Positions 8,435 through 17,548 of a stretch of 37,654 nt of DNA are shown piece after piece. Where the stretch lies: contig NZ_JACZKG010000084.1 of assembly GCF_014860165.1 (NCBI RefSeq), positions 1 to 37,654 on the forward strand, given 5' to 3'. The notes below the pieces were generated by a model, which searched no databases, was not told the origin of the DNA, and was given only the letters and a program-made list of their open reading frames with translations. The DNA is from Devosia sp. Its GTDB lineage: Bacteria > Pseudomonadota > Alphaproteobacteria > Rhizobiales > Devosiaceae. The stretch's first letter is position 1; the number at the start of each line of letters is the position of its first letter. Position numbers and translations under genes: made by a program.

Positions 8435-9541
8435 TCAATCTGCCTGCCAGGGACGCTCGTAAAGCGCCAAATTGTCTTCGCCAAGCGCCTGGCGGTCGAC
8501 CACCAGCAGCCCTGCCGCGTTCAGGGCCTCGTCGATCGGGCCATCCAGGCTCGCCGGGACGGCATCGGCGCCAAGCGCCTGCTGGCCGGTGATCACCGCA
8601 AAACGATCGACCAGATTGGCTTCGAGCAGCGCAGCAGTGAGGCGCTGGCCGGTCTCCACCAGCACATTCTGGACATGGCGTTCGGCGAGGGCGCGCAGCG
8701 CGGCAGCAAGGTCAGGACGGCCGTCGCTTCCCGGTACCCGAACGACCTCTACCGACGCTGGTGCGTCAACACCGGCGGCGGTTTCCGTAATAATCGCAGT
8801 ACGATGGCCGGAAAACCCGCCAATCAGATTCAACTTGCGATCAATGCCCGAGGCTCCCGCCAGCACCACACGCAGCGGAGTCCGATGGGTCAGGCCCGGC
8901 AGGGTCGCGGTCAAATCAGGGTCATCGCTGCGTGCCGTGGCCGCTCCAACCAGAATCGCGTCGGACCGGGTGCGCAGCAGGTCGACCCAGGCTCGCGCCT
9001 CCGGGCCGGCAATGGGGGCCCTGCCCTCGCCGCGCCGGCCGATCATGCTATCGGCAGAAACTGACAGAACGGCCGTTACGAAGGGGCGCCCGGCCATGTG
9101 GCGCAGCTTGTGCCCGGCATGCAGCGCCTGCGAGGGCGCGTGCCGGGCCAGCACGGCCTCGACACCGGCGGATTCGAGCTTGGCGATGCTGCCGCCGGCA
9201 GTGCGCGGATCGGGATCGACGGCGCCGATGACGACCCGCATGATACCGGCGCGAATGATGGCGTCGACACAGGGCGGCGTGCGGCCCCAGTGGTGACAGG
9301 GCTCCAGCGTGACATAGAGCGTGCAACCGGCTGCCTCGAACCCGGCCTGGGCAATGGCTTGGGCCTCGGCATGCGGGCGCCCGCCTTTGGCCGTTACCGC
9401 CCGCGCCACCAGGGTCTGCGACTGCGGGTTGACGATCAGCGCGGCGGCAGCGGGAACGTCCGCCGTGGTGCCGGCGAACGGCGCAGCATAGCGCGCCGCG
9501 GCGTCAAGCCAGCGCCGGTCTTCTGGGGAGAGTTGCGTCAC
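8435..9541 (-). CDS. ribD: Bifunctional pyrimidine deaminase/reductase RibD (divergent)
   Basis: 368 residues, normal length. The N-terminal deaminase keeps its zinc motifs HAEAQA and [12 protein letters not shown]. The C-terminal reductase carries [33 protein letters not shown] and [10 protein letters not shown]. It should perform the second and third steps from GTP towards riboflavin. The NPxVG substrate loop usual before the HAE motif is replaced by VPAAAALIV, and SxDG reads SADS, so the protein is somewhat divergent. Last gene of glyA-nrdR-ribD; it overlaps nrdR by 4 nt. Confidence 0.88.
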   Translation of the reverse strand: MTQLSPEDRRWLDAAARYAAPFAGTTADVPAAAALIVNPQSQTLVARAVTAKGGRPHAEAQAIAQAGFEAAGCTLYVTLEPCHHWGRTPPCVDAIIRAGIMRVVIGAVDPDPRTAGGSIAKLESAGVEAVLARHAPSQALHAGHKLRHMAGRPFVTAVLSVSADSMIGRRGEGRAPIAGPEARAWVDLLRTRSDAILVGAATARSDDPDLTATLPGLTHRTPLRVVLAGASGIDRKLNLIGGFSGHRTAIITETAAGVDAPASVEVVRVPGSDGRPDLAAALRALAERHVQNVLVETGQRLTAALLEANLVDRFAVITGQQALGADAVPASLDGPIDEALNAAGLLVVDRQALGEDNLALYERPWQAD

Positions 9542-10014
9542 TCGTCGTCCCGCATCGTGCCTTGCCCATTGGCAAGCTCGGCAAGGAAATTGCGGAAATC
9601 GTCGGCCGCCGAAAAGTTCTTGTAGACCGAGGCGAACCGCACGAAGGCGACGTCATCGAGACCCTTGAGGCCCTCCATGACATATTCGCCGATCTGGTCC
9701 GAGGTCACTTCCACATCGCCCAGGCTTTCGAGCTGGCGGACGATGCCGGAAATCATGCGCTCGGTGCGCTCGGGCTCCACGGCTCGCTTGCGCAGGGCCG
9801 TATAGACCGACCTTGCCAGTTTCTCACGATCGAAGGGTACCTTGCGGCCACTCTTCTTGACCACGGTCAGGTCACGCAGCTGGACGCGCTCGAACGTGGT
9901 GAAGCGGCCGCCGCAGCCATTACAGACGCGGCGGCGGCGGATTGCGCCGGAATCTTCGGTCGGGCGGCTGTCCTTGACCTGCGTATCGTCGTTGCCGCAA
10001 TAGGGACAGCGCAT
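9538..10014 (-). CDS. nrdR: Transcriptional repressor NrdR
   Basis: 158 residues. The N-terminal zinc ribbon is CPYC (C3, C6) with CNGCGGRF (C31, C34), followed by an ATP-cone domain from about residue 49 ([20 protein letters not shown]). NrdR senses ATP/dATP and represses ribonucleotide reductase genes through NrdR boxes. It starts 9 nt after the glyA stop and overlaps ribD by 4 nt, the conserved glyA-nrdR-ribD order. Confidence 0.96.
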   Translation of the reverse strand: MRCPYCGNDDTQVKDSRPTEDSGAIRRRRVCNGCGGRFTTFERVQLRDLTVVKKSGRKVPFDREKLARSVYTALRKRAVEPERTERMISGIVRQLESLGDVEVTSDQIGEYVMEGLKGLDDVAFVRFASVYKNFSAADDFRNFLAELANGQGTMRDDE

Positions 10015-10023
10015 ACCGGGACC

Positions 10024-11328
10024 TTACAGCTGACCGTAGATCGGGAAGCGGTCGGTGAGCGTCTTGACCTTGGCGCGGACCTGCGCCTCGACGGCGCTGT
10101 TATTGTCCTCGCCATTGGCCGCGAGACCATCGAGCACCTCGATGATCAACTCACCGATGAGCTTGAACTCGGCTTCGGCGAAGCCACGCGACGTACCCGC
10201 CGGCGTGCCGAGGCGAACGCCCGAGGTGATGGCCGGCTTCTCCGGATCGAAGGGCACCGCATTCTTGTTGCAGGTGATATGGGCCCGCTCGAGCGCCTTC
10301 TCGGTCGCCTTGCCGGTCAGGCCCTTGGGGCGCAGGTCCACCAGCATGAGGTGGTTGTCCGTGCCCTTGCTGACGATATCGACGCCGCCCTTGGCCAGCG
10401 TTTCCGCCAGCACCTTGGCATTGACGACGACCTGGCGCGCATAGGCCTTGAATTCGGGCGAGAGCGCTTCCTTGAAAGCCACGGCCTTGGCGGCGATGAC
10501 ATGCATCAGCGGGCCGCCCTGGATGCCGGGGAAGATCGCCGAATTGATCTTCTTGGCGATGTCCTCGTCATTGGTGAGGATCAGGCCGCCGCGCGGACCA
10601 CGAAGGGTCTTGTGCGTGGTGGTCGAGGCGACATGGGCATGCGGAAACGGGCTCGGATAGACGCCACCGGCGACCAGACCGGCCACGTGGGCCATGTCGA
10701 CGAAGAGAATGGCGCCCACTTCATCGGCGATGGCGCGGAACTCGGCCCAATCCATGACGCGCGAATAGGCCGAGAAGCCGGCGACGATCATCTTGGGTTT
10801 GTGCTCGTGGGCGAGCTGGCGGACCTGGTCCATGTCGACAAGACCGTCCTGCTGGCGCAGGCCATACTGGATGGCATTGAACCACTTGCCGGACTGGTTT
10901 GGCTTGGCGCCATGGGTCAGGTGACCGCCGGCGTCGAGCGACATGCCCAGGATGGTATCGCCGGGCTGGATCAGCGCCTGGTAGACGCCCTGGTTGGCCT
11001 GCGAGCCGGAATTGGGCTGCACGTTGGCGTAGCCGACGCCGAACAGCTGCTTGGCGCGTTCGATGGCCAGCGTTTCGGCAACGTCGACATACTGGCAACC
11101 GCCATAATACCGGCGGCCGGGATAGCCCTCGGCATACTTGTTGGTGAGGACAGAGCCCTGGGCTTCCAGCACGGCCTGGGAAACGATGTTTTCCGAGGCA
11201 ATCAGCTCGATCTCGTCCCGCTGGCGACCCAGCTCGTTGCGAATGGCAGCGGCCAGTTCCGGATCGGTGTCAGCGACCGAGTTGGTGAAGAATTTCGGAA
11301 AGAGCGGAAGTGAGGTGGCAGCGCTCAT
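10024..11328 (-). CDS. glyA: Serine hydroxymethyltransferase
   Basis: Interconverts serine and glycine with tetrahydrofolate, using PLP. The start is placed at 11328 ([14 protein letters not shown], 434 residues) because a GAGGT ribosome binding site lies about 8 nt upstream; an ATG at 11358 lacks this support. The PLP-lysine is K240 in [13 protein letters not shown]. Also visible are [10 protein letters not shown] and the [11 protein letters not shown] block. First gene of the glyA-nrdR-ribD operon. The 251-nt upstream gap probably holds the promoter; I see no riboswitch in it. Confidence 0.96.
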   Translation of the reverse strand: MSAATSLPLFPKFFTNSVADTDPELAAAIRNELGRQRDEIELIASENIVSQAVLEAQGSVLTNKYAEGYPGRRYYGGCQYVDVAETLAIERAKQLFGVGYANVQPNSGSQANQGVYQALIQPGDTILGMSLDAGGHLTHGAKPNQSGKWFNAIQYGLRQQDGLVDMDQVRQLAHEHKPKMIVAGFSAYSRVMDWAEFRAIADEVGAILFVDMAHVAGLVAGGVYPSPFPHAHVASTTTHKTLRGPRGGLILTNDEDIAKKINSAIFPGIQGGPLMHVIAAKAVAFKEALSPEFKAYARQVVVNAKVLAETLAKGGVDIVSKGTDNHLMLVDLRPKGLTGKATEKALERAHITCNKNAVPFDPEKPAITSGVRLGTPAGTSRGFAEAEFKLIGELIIEVLDGLAANGEDNNSAVEAQVRAKVKTLTDRFPIYGQL

Positions 11329-11579
11329 GGGACGGTTACCTCGCAAGAGAAGAAGCAAGTCGGCATGGCGGTGGCCTTATCATGTCGCGGTGTGCGATTC
11401 CAAGGCCGGGAAAATTGAGCTGGATTCATGGGGCTCCCCGGGGTTGCGGATGGATGCCCAGGCGAGCGGCACTTCAAGGTTCGCGTTCCCCGATGGTTAC
11501 CCATCTCTTCTCGCCAGTCGCGCGAACGACCGCAATATGGCGCAGAAACGGCGTGAGGGGAAGAGGCGGGGATTGCAGC

Positions 11580-11792
11580 TCAAGCGAATTTTCCAGGCAC
11601 TGGCGATGGAGGACGCACGGATTCGGCGAGCTTCTTGCGCAATTTCGCCAGCGCCACCTGCTGCATTTGCAACTTGCTGGCTGAGACCGGGGTTATGACG
11701 ATCACCTCAGTGCCGGTAGCAACATCGATGGCCGCAACCCGCATCTGCTGGCCGAGCTGCACGAACTCGAAATAGACCTCGCCGTCCGTCAT
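11580..11792 (-). CDS. Small conserved protein, probably DUF6898
   Basis: 70 residues. The sequence MTDGEVYFEFVQLGQQMRVA followed by AIDVATGTEVIVITP resembles the short DUF6898 proteins of Hyphomicrobiales, predicted to be small beta-sheet proteins with a helical, basic C-terminus (LAKLRKKLAE). The family name comes from memory and function is unknown. It stands alone between glyA and the L,D-transpeptidase, on the same strand as both. Confidence 0.65.
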   Translation of the reverse strand: MTDGEVYFEFVQLGQQMRVAAIDVATGTEVIVITPVSASKLQMQQVALAKLRKKLAESVRPPSPVPGKFA

Positions 11793-11833
11793 TGCATGCC
11801 CCCTGCTCCGACATTAGCAAGATTCTGCGACCT

Positions 11834-11868
11834 ACAAAAGCAAACGCCCTCCCGCGTGGGAGGGCGTT
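11834..11868 (-). terminator. Rho-independent terminator of the L,D-transpeptidase gene
   Basis: An 11-bp GC-rich stem (11843-11853 with 11858-11868) closes a 4-nt loop. On the minus strand it is followed by a TTTGCTTTTG tail. It sits 18 nt after the transpeptidase stop. Confidence 0.85.
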
Positions 11869-11886
11869 GGTGTGGGGTCCGAACGA

Positions 11887-13143
11887 TCAGGACTCGAAGA
11901 TGACCTTGCCCTGCGCATCGAACTCATAGACGTCGTCGCGGAAGCTGACGGTGCCCTGACGGTTGGCCCAGGCGGTGATGTAGGTGGTGTGAATGGGCAC
12001 CTGCGCCTTGAGCTGCACATCCAGACGCTCGAGCGACTCGAATGTCGTATCGACCCTGGTCTGGTCCCAATCGCCATTGTCGCGCAGCAGCCAGTTGACC
12101 AGCTGATTGACGCCCTCGACGCGGACGCAGCCGGACGAGTGGAACCGCGCATTTTCACCAAACAGCGCCTTGGACGGCGTGTCGTGCAGGTAGACATCGT
12201 GCGGGTTGAAGAAATTGATCTTGCAATGGCCCATCGAATTGGCCGCACCCGGCTCCTGCCGGTACATGTAGTTTACGGCATTGCCGATATTGTTCCAGTC
12301 GATGGTCGCCGGATCGATGGTGTTGCCGTTGCCGTCGTAGATGAAGATGTTCTGTTCGGCCAGGTAGTTGGGGTTTTCCAGCATATACTTGGTCAGGTCG
12401 CGCTCCACGAGCGACTTGGGCACATGCCAGTAGGGGTTGAAATTGATCTGGTGGATCTTGCTGGCCAGGATCGGCGTGGCGCGATCGACGCGACCGACGA
12501 CCGCGGTGTGGCGCTGTTCCACCATGCCACCGGCAACCGCTTCGATGGTCGCGGCCGGAATATTGACGACCACGTAGCGGTCGGTGAGGTTCGCAGCCAT
12601 GTTCTGAACGCGGGTGAAGTTCAGATAAAGCTGCTGCAGGCGCGTGGAGGCCGGAACGTTCAGCGCGTACCAGGTCGGCTCATCCACCTGGCCGTTGACG
12701 ATCAGGCCGTGGCGCGCCTGGAAGGTGCGAACCCCGCGATCGGTATCTTCATCGAACAGGTCATTGATGTTGGGCACCAGCAGCATGTCGCCCGAGGAGA
12801 TCAGGCGGCGCTTGAGGGCGATGACCGACGCACCGGACTTGCCTATCAGCAGGCGGAAGGCCTCCTGCGGGATTTCTTCCCAACCGCCATTGGCGACAAA
12901 GGGCTCATACTGCGAAATCGCCAGCTGCAGATTGTACGCCGTATCGAACGACAGGATCGGCTCGTTGGTGGCAATCAGCGCCTCGGCGGCGGCAGTATTG
13001 CTGTCCTTGTCGACATTGCGCAGCACGTTGCCGCGATTGACCATGTCGAAAATCGACTCCTGCCCGCGCACTACCGCCGGCATGGCGAGGGAAGCCCCGG
13101 CCAGTGCCGTATACCGGAGCATAGAACGTCTAGTCAGCCGCAT
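11887..13143 (-). CDS. L,D-transpeptidase (YkuD/YcbB-like)
   Basis: 418 residues, secreted. The N-terminus has a twin-arginine-like signal (TRRSMLR, then a hydrophobic stretch to about residue 25). A peptidoglycan-binding domain spans about residues 105-160. The YkuD catalytic domain (about 187-345) ends in HSSGCVRVEG with catalytic C339 and R341. Such enzymes make 3-3 meso-diaminopimelate crosslinks or anchor outer membrane proteins to peptidoglycan. The next gene upstream on the same strand is the LdtR-like regulator, as in Liberibacter and Rhizobium relatives, where LdtR controls ldtP. Confidence 0.92.
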   Translation of the reverse strand: MRLTRRSMLRYTALAGASLAMPAVVRGQESIFDMVNRGNVLRNVDKDSNTAAAEALIATNEPILSFDTAYNLQLAISQYEPFVANGGWEEIPQEAFRLLIGKSGASVIALKRRLISSGDMLLVPNINDLFDEDTDRGVRTFQARHGLIVNGQVDEPTWYALNVPASTRLQQLYLNFTRVQNMAANLTDRYVVVNIPAATIEAVAGGMVEQRHTAVVGRVDRATPILASKIHQINFNPYWHVPKSLVERDLTKYMLENPNYLAEQNIFIYDGNGNTIDPATIDWNNIGNAVNYMYRQEPGAANSMGHCKINFFNPHDVYLHDTPSKALFGENARFHSSGCVRVEGVNQLVNWLLRDNGDWDQTRVDTTFESLERLDVQLKAQVPIHTTYITAWANRQGTVSFRDDVYEFDAQGKVIFES

Positions 13144-13225
13144 TAAGTCACCCGAATTTCAAGCCGCCCCGAAGCAGGCAGTTTCTACCATCGCGTCCCG
13201 CGGGTCACAACGCGGTCAACCGCAT

Positions 13226-13252
13226 GTGAACCCTCTTCAGTCTTCGTGAACC
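13226..13252 (-). promoter_or_regulatory. Tandem GTGAACC repeats upstream of the L,D-transpeptidase
   Basis: Two GTGAACC heptamers (13226-13232 and 13246-13252) are spaced exactly 20 bp apart, two helical turns, in the 247-nt region before the transpeptidase start. Related GGTCAC and GGTCAAC words lie at 13203-13220. This is a candidate regulator site, possibly for the adjacent LdtR-like protein; the assignment is inference only. Confidence 0.3.
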
Positions 13253-13320
13253 ATGAATACGCGGGAAATGATTTCAAACCACTAACGACCCAGTTCGCGC
13301 GCGTTTGCGGCACAAATGTG

Positions 13321-13345
13321 AACGCCGGCCCATGGGACCGGCGTT
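13321..13345 (-). terminator. Terminator hairpin downstream of ldtR
   Basis: AACGCCGG (13321-13328) pairs with CCGGCGTT (13338-13345), 46 nt after the ldtR stop. The tail on the minus strand is only weakly T-rich (CACATTTGTG), so strength is uncertain. Confidence 0.5.
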
Positions 13346-13390
13346 TGCATTCGGGTGTGGCACTGCCGCAACAGTTGGCGGAACTGCGGC

Positions 13391-13900
13391 CTAGAGCTTG
13401 TAGAGGATCTGGTCGACCCAGAAGCGTTCGAGACGGGCGAGCGCCTTGTTGAGGCCGTCGAATTCGTCGTCGCCCAGGCCGCCGACCTTGTCGATGGATT
13501 TGAGGTGACGGTCATAGAGTTCGTCGATGACCTCGGCCACTTCCTCGCCCTTGGGGGTGAGCTTGATGCGCACCGAGCGGCGGTCGGAGCGGGAGCGCTC
13601 CTGGAAGATGTAACCGGTCTCGACCAGCTTCTTGAGATTGTAGGAAACGTTGGAGCCGAGGTAGTAGCCCCGCGAGCGCAGCTCGCCCGCCGTGAGCTCC
13701 GCGTCGCCGATATTGAACATCAGCAGCGCCTGGACGGGGTTGATGTCATCCCAACCCATACGATCGAACTCATCCTTGATGAGGTCGAGCAGGCGCCGGT
13801 GGAGGCGTTCGACGCGCGAAACAGCTTCCAGATAAAGCGGCTTCAGGCTCTGGGGACGTTCCGGGGAAAGGGCCTCGGCTGCGTTGGATTTGATTGCCAT
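13391..13900 (-). CDS. ldtR: MarR-family regulator, LdtR-like
   Basis: 169 residues from ATG 13900, chosen because a TGAGG ribosome binding site lies about 6 nt upstream; an ATG at 13945 would add 15 unlikely residues. The winged HTH covers about residues 50-115 (VQALLMFNIGDAELTAGELR, SNVSYNLKKLVETGYI, RSRSDRRSVRIKLT). LdtR proteins of Hyphomicrobiales activate an L,D-transpeptidase gene and osmotic-stress functions. The adjacent transpeptidase supports this identity. The AT-richer region 13946-14100 upstream probably holds its promoter. Confidence 0.85.
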   Translation of the reverse strand: MAIKSNAAEALSPERPQSLKPLYLEAVSRVERLHRRLLDLIKDEFDRMGWDDINPVQALLMFNIGDAELTAGELRSRGYYLGSNVSYNLKKLVETGYIFQERSRSDRRSVRIKLTPKGEEVAEVIDELYDRHLKSIDKVGGLGDDEFDGLNKALARLERFWVDQILYKL

Positions 13901-14109
13901 TTGTGCCTCACTGTTTTGCAGTCTGTGCGATTTTTCGCATCTCATGAGGCCAAACTACGGCGTGCGAACTAAGATCGCCCTAAGCGGCGTGATTAAGCAC
14001 ATCTTACTGGAATGCAATGAGAATTTGGCTTTATTCTTCGTTACACCGGTGCATAAATTTGTAACCTTACGAGGGTGTGAAGGGCGGCCGGGCCGCCCTT
14101 GACGATCCT

Positions 14110-14517
14110 TCAATCGGTCAGTGCCTGGCGCCCCAGAAGCTTCAGGGCCAGCACCCCGCCAACCGCGATCCCCTGCCCCACCAGCAGCACCATGCCCAGT
14201 CCGCTGATGCCGGTGGCATGGACGGCGACCAGCAGCGCGGTGCCAGCGACCCAGGCGAAGTCGCCGACAATATTGGCGGCAACAGCCGCTCGCGCCGGCC
14301 GGGCGCTACGGGCTATCCAGAGATTGAAGGCCGCCCAGGGCAAAAGCAGAAAGCCGATGACCGAGAGGAAGGCCGATGGCATGGCCCAAGCGGCGAGGTC
14401 GGTGAGTTGGTCGGCTGCGACGAGCAACCCCGCGCCCATGGCAAGGGAGCCGGCCGCATCCGCGAAGTAGACCAGATGCGGATCGAGGCGGGGAAGAGTT
14501 TGAGCCTGGGTGGTCAT
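14110..14517 (-). CDS. Small four-helix integral membrane protein
   Basis: 135 residues with about four hydrophobic segments (roughly 17-35, 44-65, 77-98 and 104-126). No catalytic motif is visible and I do not recognise a named family. The ATG has an AAGGAGA ribosome binding site. It is divergent from an XRE/MmyB-type regulator with a 124-nt shared region carrying a palindrome, so it is the likely target of that regulator. Confidence 0.75.
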   Translation of the reverse strand: MTTQAQTLPRLDPHLVYFADAAGSLAMGAGLLVAADQLTDLAAWAMPSAFLSVIGFLLLPWAAFNLWIARSARPARAAVAANIVGDFAWVAGTALLVAVHATGISGLGMVLLVGQGIAVGGVLALKLLGRQALTD

Positions 14518-14573
14518 GACGTTCTCCTTGATTGTCGATGCCCCCAGACTGGCGCCCGGAGGTCATGTTCTCA

Positions 14574-14590
14574 ATTACGTCACAGGTAAT
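14574..14590. promoter_or_regulatory. Candidate operator between membrane-protein gene and XRE regulator
   Basis: ATTAC (14574-14578) and GTAAT (14586-14590) form an exact inverted repeat with a 7-bp centre, midway between two divergent start codons. A helix-turn-helix dimer site is the natural explanation; no further copies were seen in the window. Confidence 0.4.
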
Positions 14591-14641
14591 GGAATGCAGG
14601 ACGATGCTGATGCATGGTGGTGGCCAGACAAGGAGGCCAAC

Positions 14642-15379
14642 ATGTTCAGCGCGATGCTCAGGGAATGGCGAGGACTGCGCGGCATGAGCCAGCTCGACCT
14701 GGCGCTCAGTGCGGAGGTGTCGACGCGCCACCTGTCCTTCATCGAATCCGAGCGCTCCAAACCCAGCTCCGAGATGGTGCTTCGCCTGGCCGAAGCGCTG
14801 GACCTGCCGCTGCGGGAGCGCAATGCGATGCTGGTAGCGGCGGGCTTTGCGCCGCAGTTCGGCGACAGCGACTGGCAAAGCGAGACCATGGCTGACGTGC
14901 GACGGGCGGCGACCCTGCTGCTGCGGGCGCACGAGCCCTACCCCGCCATCGTGCTCGACATGGCGCTCAACGTGCTGGACGCCAACCCGCCGGCGCTTGG
15001 CATGATCGGCGCCAGCGCGGAAACGCTAGGCGGCATCAACCTGGTCGACCTGGTCTACAAACCCGGGCCGGTGCGCGAGTCGATCATCAACTGGACCGAT
15101 GTGGCCGAATACCTGCTGCACCGCATGCGGGAGAGCGTGCGACGGCATGGGCCGCACTCGGCAATGGGCGCAGTGTTGCGGCGGGCCATGTTGCAGCCGG
15201 GGGCGGCCGAGCTGTCCGTGGTGCGTGGCCAACGCAGCGGGACGGTGCTGCTACCACTCGAGTTCCGCCGTGACGGCGTAGTGACGCGCTGGTTCACCAC
15301 CGTGACCAGTTTCGGAGCACCTCAGGATGCGATGGCCGAGGAAATTACGATCGAGCAGTTTCACCCCAATCCGAACTAG
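14642..15379 (+). CDS. XRE-family regulator with MmyB-like ligand-binding domain
   Basis: 245 residues from ATG 14642, which has a near-perfect AAGGAGG ribosome binding site (14630-14636); upstream in-frame ATGs lack one. The XRE HTH spans about residues 5-60 (LRGMSQLDLALSAEVSTRHL, SFIESERSKPS). The rest matches the MmyB-like ligand-binding domain (YPAIVLDMALNVLDANPPAL, WFTTVTSFGAPQD). Ligands of this group are mostly unknown. The stop overlaps the stop of the convergent DUF6163 gene (TAG/CTA at 15376-15379). Confidence 0.88.
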   Translation: MFSAMLREWRGLRGMSQLDLALSAEVSTRHLSFIESERSKPSSEMVLRLAEALDLPLRERNAMLVAAGFAPQFGDSDWQSETMADVRRAATLLLRAHEPYPAIVLDMALNVLDANPPALGMIGASAETLGGINLVDLVYKPGPVRESIINWTDVAEYLLHRMRESVRRHGPHSAMGAVLRRAMLQPGAAELSVVRGQRSGTVLLPLEFRRDGVVTRWFTTVTSFGAPQDAMAEEITIEQFHPNPN

Positions 15380-15765
15380 TCGGCGGCGCGGGCGCGGCTG
15401 TGGCGAACCGACAGCACGAAGATGATGAGGATCGACGCCAGGAGGACGATGCGCACGGCAAAGCCGAAGGCGGACATGCGCACATCCGGATTACCCAGGA
15501 GGTGTAGCGCCAGTTCGACGGCTGTGGCGCCGACCAGCAACACGGCGCCCCAGCTCGCCTTGATCCACAGACCCACTGCCGCAAACAGCCGGGCGAGCGC
15601 GAAAATCGCCAGATAGACGAAGCCGGTCATGCCCATTGCCGCGATCGGGCTGACATCGCCCAGGTTGACGCCGAGCAGGCGCGCCGCGTCGTTCAGGCCG
15701 AGCAGCAGGCTGATGATGGCGACGATGCGGATATAGATGCCGATGGGCTGGGCGTTGAAATCCAT
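15376..15765 (-). CDS. DUF6163-type membrane protein
   Basis: 129 residues with about four transmembrane segments (near 9-25, 40-65, 70-92 and 98-120). Small membrane proteins of the DUF6163 family lie divergent to hemB in Hyphomicrobiales, as here, which is why I use that name; function is unknown. It begins 97 nt from hemB on the opposite strand. Confidence 0.72.
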   Translation of the reverse strand: MDFNAQPIGIYIRIVAIISLLLGLNDAARLLGVNLGDVSPIAAMGMTGFVYLAIFALARLFAAVGLWIKASWGAVLLVGATAVELALHLLGNPDVRMSAFGFAVRIVLLASILIIFVLSVRHSRARAAD

Positions 15766-15862
15766 GGCGGTTTTCTACCCGCCCGTGGCGGCTGCGACAA
15801 GCCGGAGCTTGGAGCGCGCTGGCGGCGCTGATATTGAGGGCCGCAACGACAAGGAGCCCGCG

Positions 15863-16876
15863 ATGGTCGACCCCTGGCAGAAGCACGACATGGAGTTCCT
15901 CGGTGGCCGGCGGCTGCGCCGGACGCGCCGCACCGCCTGGAGCCGCGCCATGGTGCGCGAGACGGTGCTGACGCCATCCGACCTGATCTGGCCGCTCTTC
16001 GTCATCGAGGGCCACAATGAGAAGACGCAGATCCGCACCATGCCGGGGGTGGAACGGCTGAGCGTCGATCTCTGCGTTGAGGCCGCCAGGGCCGCCCGCG
16101 ATGCCGGCATTCCGGCGCTGGCGCTGTTTCCCAATACGCCGGACCATCTGCGCAGCGAGAATGCGGCCGAGGCGCATAATCCTGACAATCTGATGTGCCG
16201 CGCGCTGGCGGCCATCAAGAGCGCGGTGCCCGAGGTGGGGCTGATCGCCGATGTGGCGCTCGACGAATATTCGAGCGACGGCCAGGACGGGCTGGTGCGG
16301 GACGGGGAAATCCTCAACGATGAGACCGTTGAGGTGATGATCCGCTCGGCCCTGGTGCAGACGCGGGCCGGGGCGGACATCATTGCGCCTTCGGACATGA
16401 TGGACGGGCGCGTGGCCGCCATACGGCAGGCGCTGGACGCCGAGGGGCTCGAGCAGACCCAGATCATGTCCTACGCCGCCAAATATGCGTCCTACTACTA
16501 TGGGCCGTTCCGCGAGGCGGTGGGGTCGGGCAGCCGGCTCAAGGGCGACAAGCGCACCTACCAGATGGACTATGCCAATTCCGACGAGGCGATGCGCGAG
16601 ATCGAGCAGGACATTGCCGAGGGCGCCGACAGCGTCATGGTCAAGCCCGGCCTGCCCTATCTCGACATCGTCAGGCGGGCCAAGGACAGCTTCAACATCC
16701 CCATCTACGCCTACCAGGTGAGCGGGGAATACGCGATGATCGAGATGGCCGCCGCCGCCGGCGCGATCGACCGCAAGGGCGCGATCCTGGAGAGCCTGTG
16801 GGCCTTCAAGCGGGCTGGGGCGAATGGGGTGCTGACCTATTTCGCGCTGGAAGTGGCGCGGGAGTTGGGGCGGTAG
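15863..16876 (+). CDS. hemB: Delta-aminolevulinic acid dehydratase (porphobilinogen synthase)
   Basis: Condenses two 5-aminolevulinate molecules to porphobilinogen in heme synthesis. The start is ATG 15863 (MVDPWQKHDM, 337 residues) because AAGGAG lies 6 nt upstream; an in-frame ATG at 15737 is not supported. Active-site blocks are IIAPSDMMDGRV, YAAKYASYYYGPFREA and DSVMVKPGLPYLDIV; the two lysines in the last two blocks are the expected Schiff-base residues. First of three collinear genes with RDD and bpt. Confidence 0.96.
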   Translation: MVDPWQKHDMEFLGGRRLRRTRRTAWSRAMVRETVLTPSDLIWPLFVIEGHNEKTQIRTMPGVERLSVDLCVEAARAARDAGIPALALFPNTPDHLRSENAAEAHNPDNLMCRALAAIKSAVPEVGLIADVALDEYSSDGQDGLVRDGEILNDETVEVMIRSALVQTRAGADIIAPSDMMDGRVAAIRQALDAEGLEQTQIMSYAAKYASYYYGPFREAVGSGSRLKGDKRTYQMDYANSDEAMREIEQDIAEGADSVMVKPGLPYLDIVRRAKDSFNIPIYAYQVSGEYAMIEMAAAAGAIDRKGAILESLWAFKRAGANGVLTYFALEVARELGR

Positions 16877-16967
16877 CGGTCCTGACCCGCGGCCGTAGCG
16901 CCCTGCAGTAACATTTCTGTTCCTCACCCTCTTGCGTGAGGCACGATGCATTACAATCTCATTGGCC

Positions 16968-17489
16968 ATGGACCAGACCTATCAGAATGCCCGCCCTGCT
17001 TTGCCCGACCCTTCGACCGCCCCAGAGCTGTTCGAGGGTCTGCTGACGCGCCGGGTTGTAGCCTTCTTCATCGACCTGATGGTCATGGGCGCGATGATCG
17101 TCGCCTTTGCCTTTGTGGGGCTGATCGCGGGCTTCCTTACCTTCGGGCTCGCCTGGCTGGCACTGGTCTTCGTTGTTCCGGCGACCATCGTGCTCTATTA
17201 CGGCGCGACCCTGGGGTCGCCCAAGCGGGCGACGATCGGCATGCAGATGATGGACATCGTGCTGACGCCGACCCGCGGGCAGCCGCTCGATGGCTGGATG
17301 GCGATCATCCACGCCGCCGTGTTCTGGCTGACGACCTGGATTTCCTGGCCGCTGTCGCTGCTGTTCGCGCTGTTCACGCCGCGCCGGCAGATGATTCATG
17401 ACCTGGTGACCGGCACGCTGATGGTGCGCCGTTCGCCCATGGTGCGCCATTGGCGCGCCCGGTCAGCGCAAAGCAGCGGCGCATATTGA
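16968..17489 (+). CDS. RDD family membrane protein
   Basis: 173 residues from ATG 16968 (MDQTYQNARPAL); an upstream in-frame start would add a non-conserved stretch. The RDD signature is RRVVAFFIDLMVMG (about residues 28-41), followed by three to four transmembrane segments and the C-terminal MIHDLVTGTLMVRR motif. RDD proteins are small inner-membrane proteins, some linked to ion transport. It sits between hemB and bpt, the common order in this bacterial order. Confidence 0.88.
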   Translation: MDQTYQNARPALPDPSTAPELFEGLLTRRVVAFFIDLMVMGAMIVAFAFVGLIAGFLTFGLAWLALVFVVPATIVLYYGATLGSPKRATIGMQMMDIVLTPTRGQPLDGWMAIIHAAVFWLTTWISWPLSLLFALFTPRRQMIHDLVTGTLMVRRSPMVRHWRARSAQSSGAY

Positions 17490-17548
17490 ATCGTTGCCGG
17501 GGGTAAGGCGCAGGAGTACATTCTCCTGGTTGTACCCAAGGGTCTTTG

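Noticed and set aside
9562..11313. 583-aa plus-strand reading frame opposite nrdR and glyA
   Set aside because: Antisense shadow of two well-conserved genes, with low-complexity composition typical of such frames.
11329..11579. Possible riboswitch in the glyA leader
   Set aside because: I looked for glycine, SAM and THF riboswitch motifs on the minus strand and found no conserved core.
15491..16969. 492-aa minus-strand frame opposite hemB
   Set aside because: Shadow frame; hemB on the plus strand has all active-site motifs and a good ribosome binding site.
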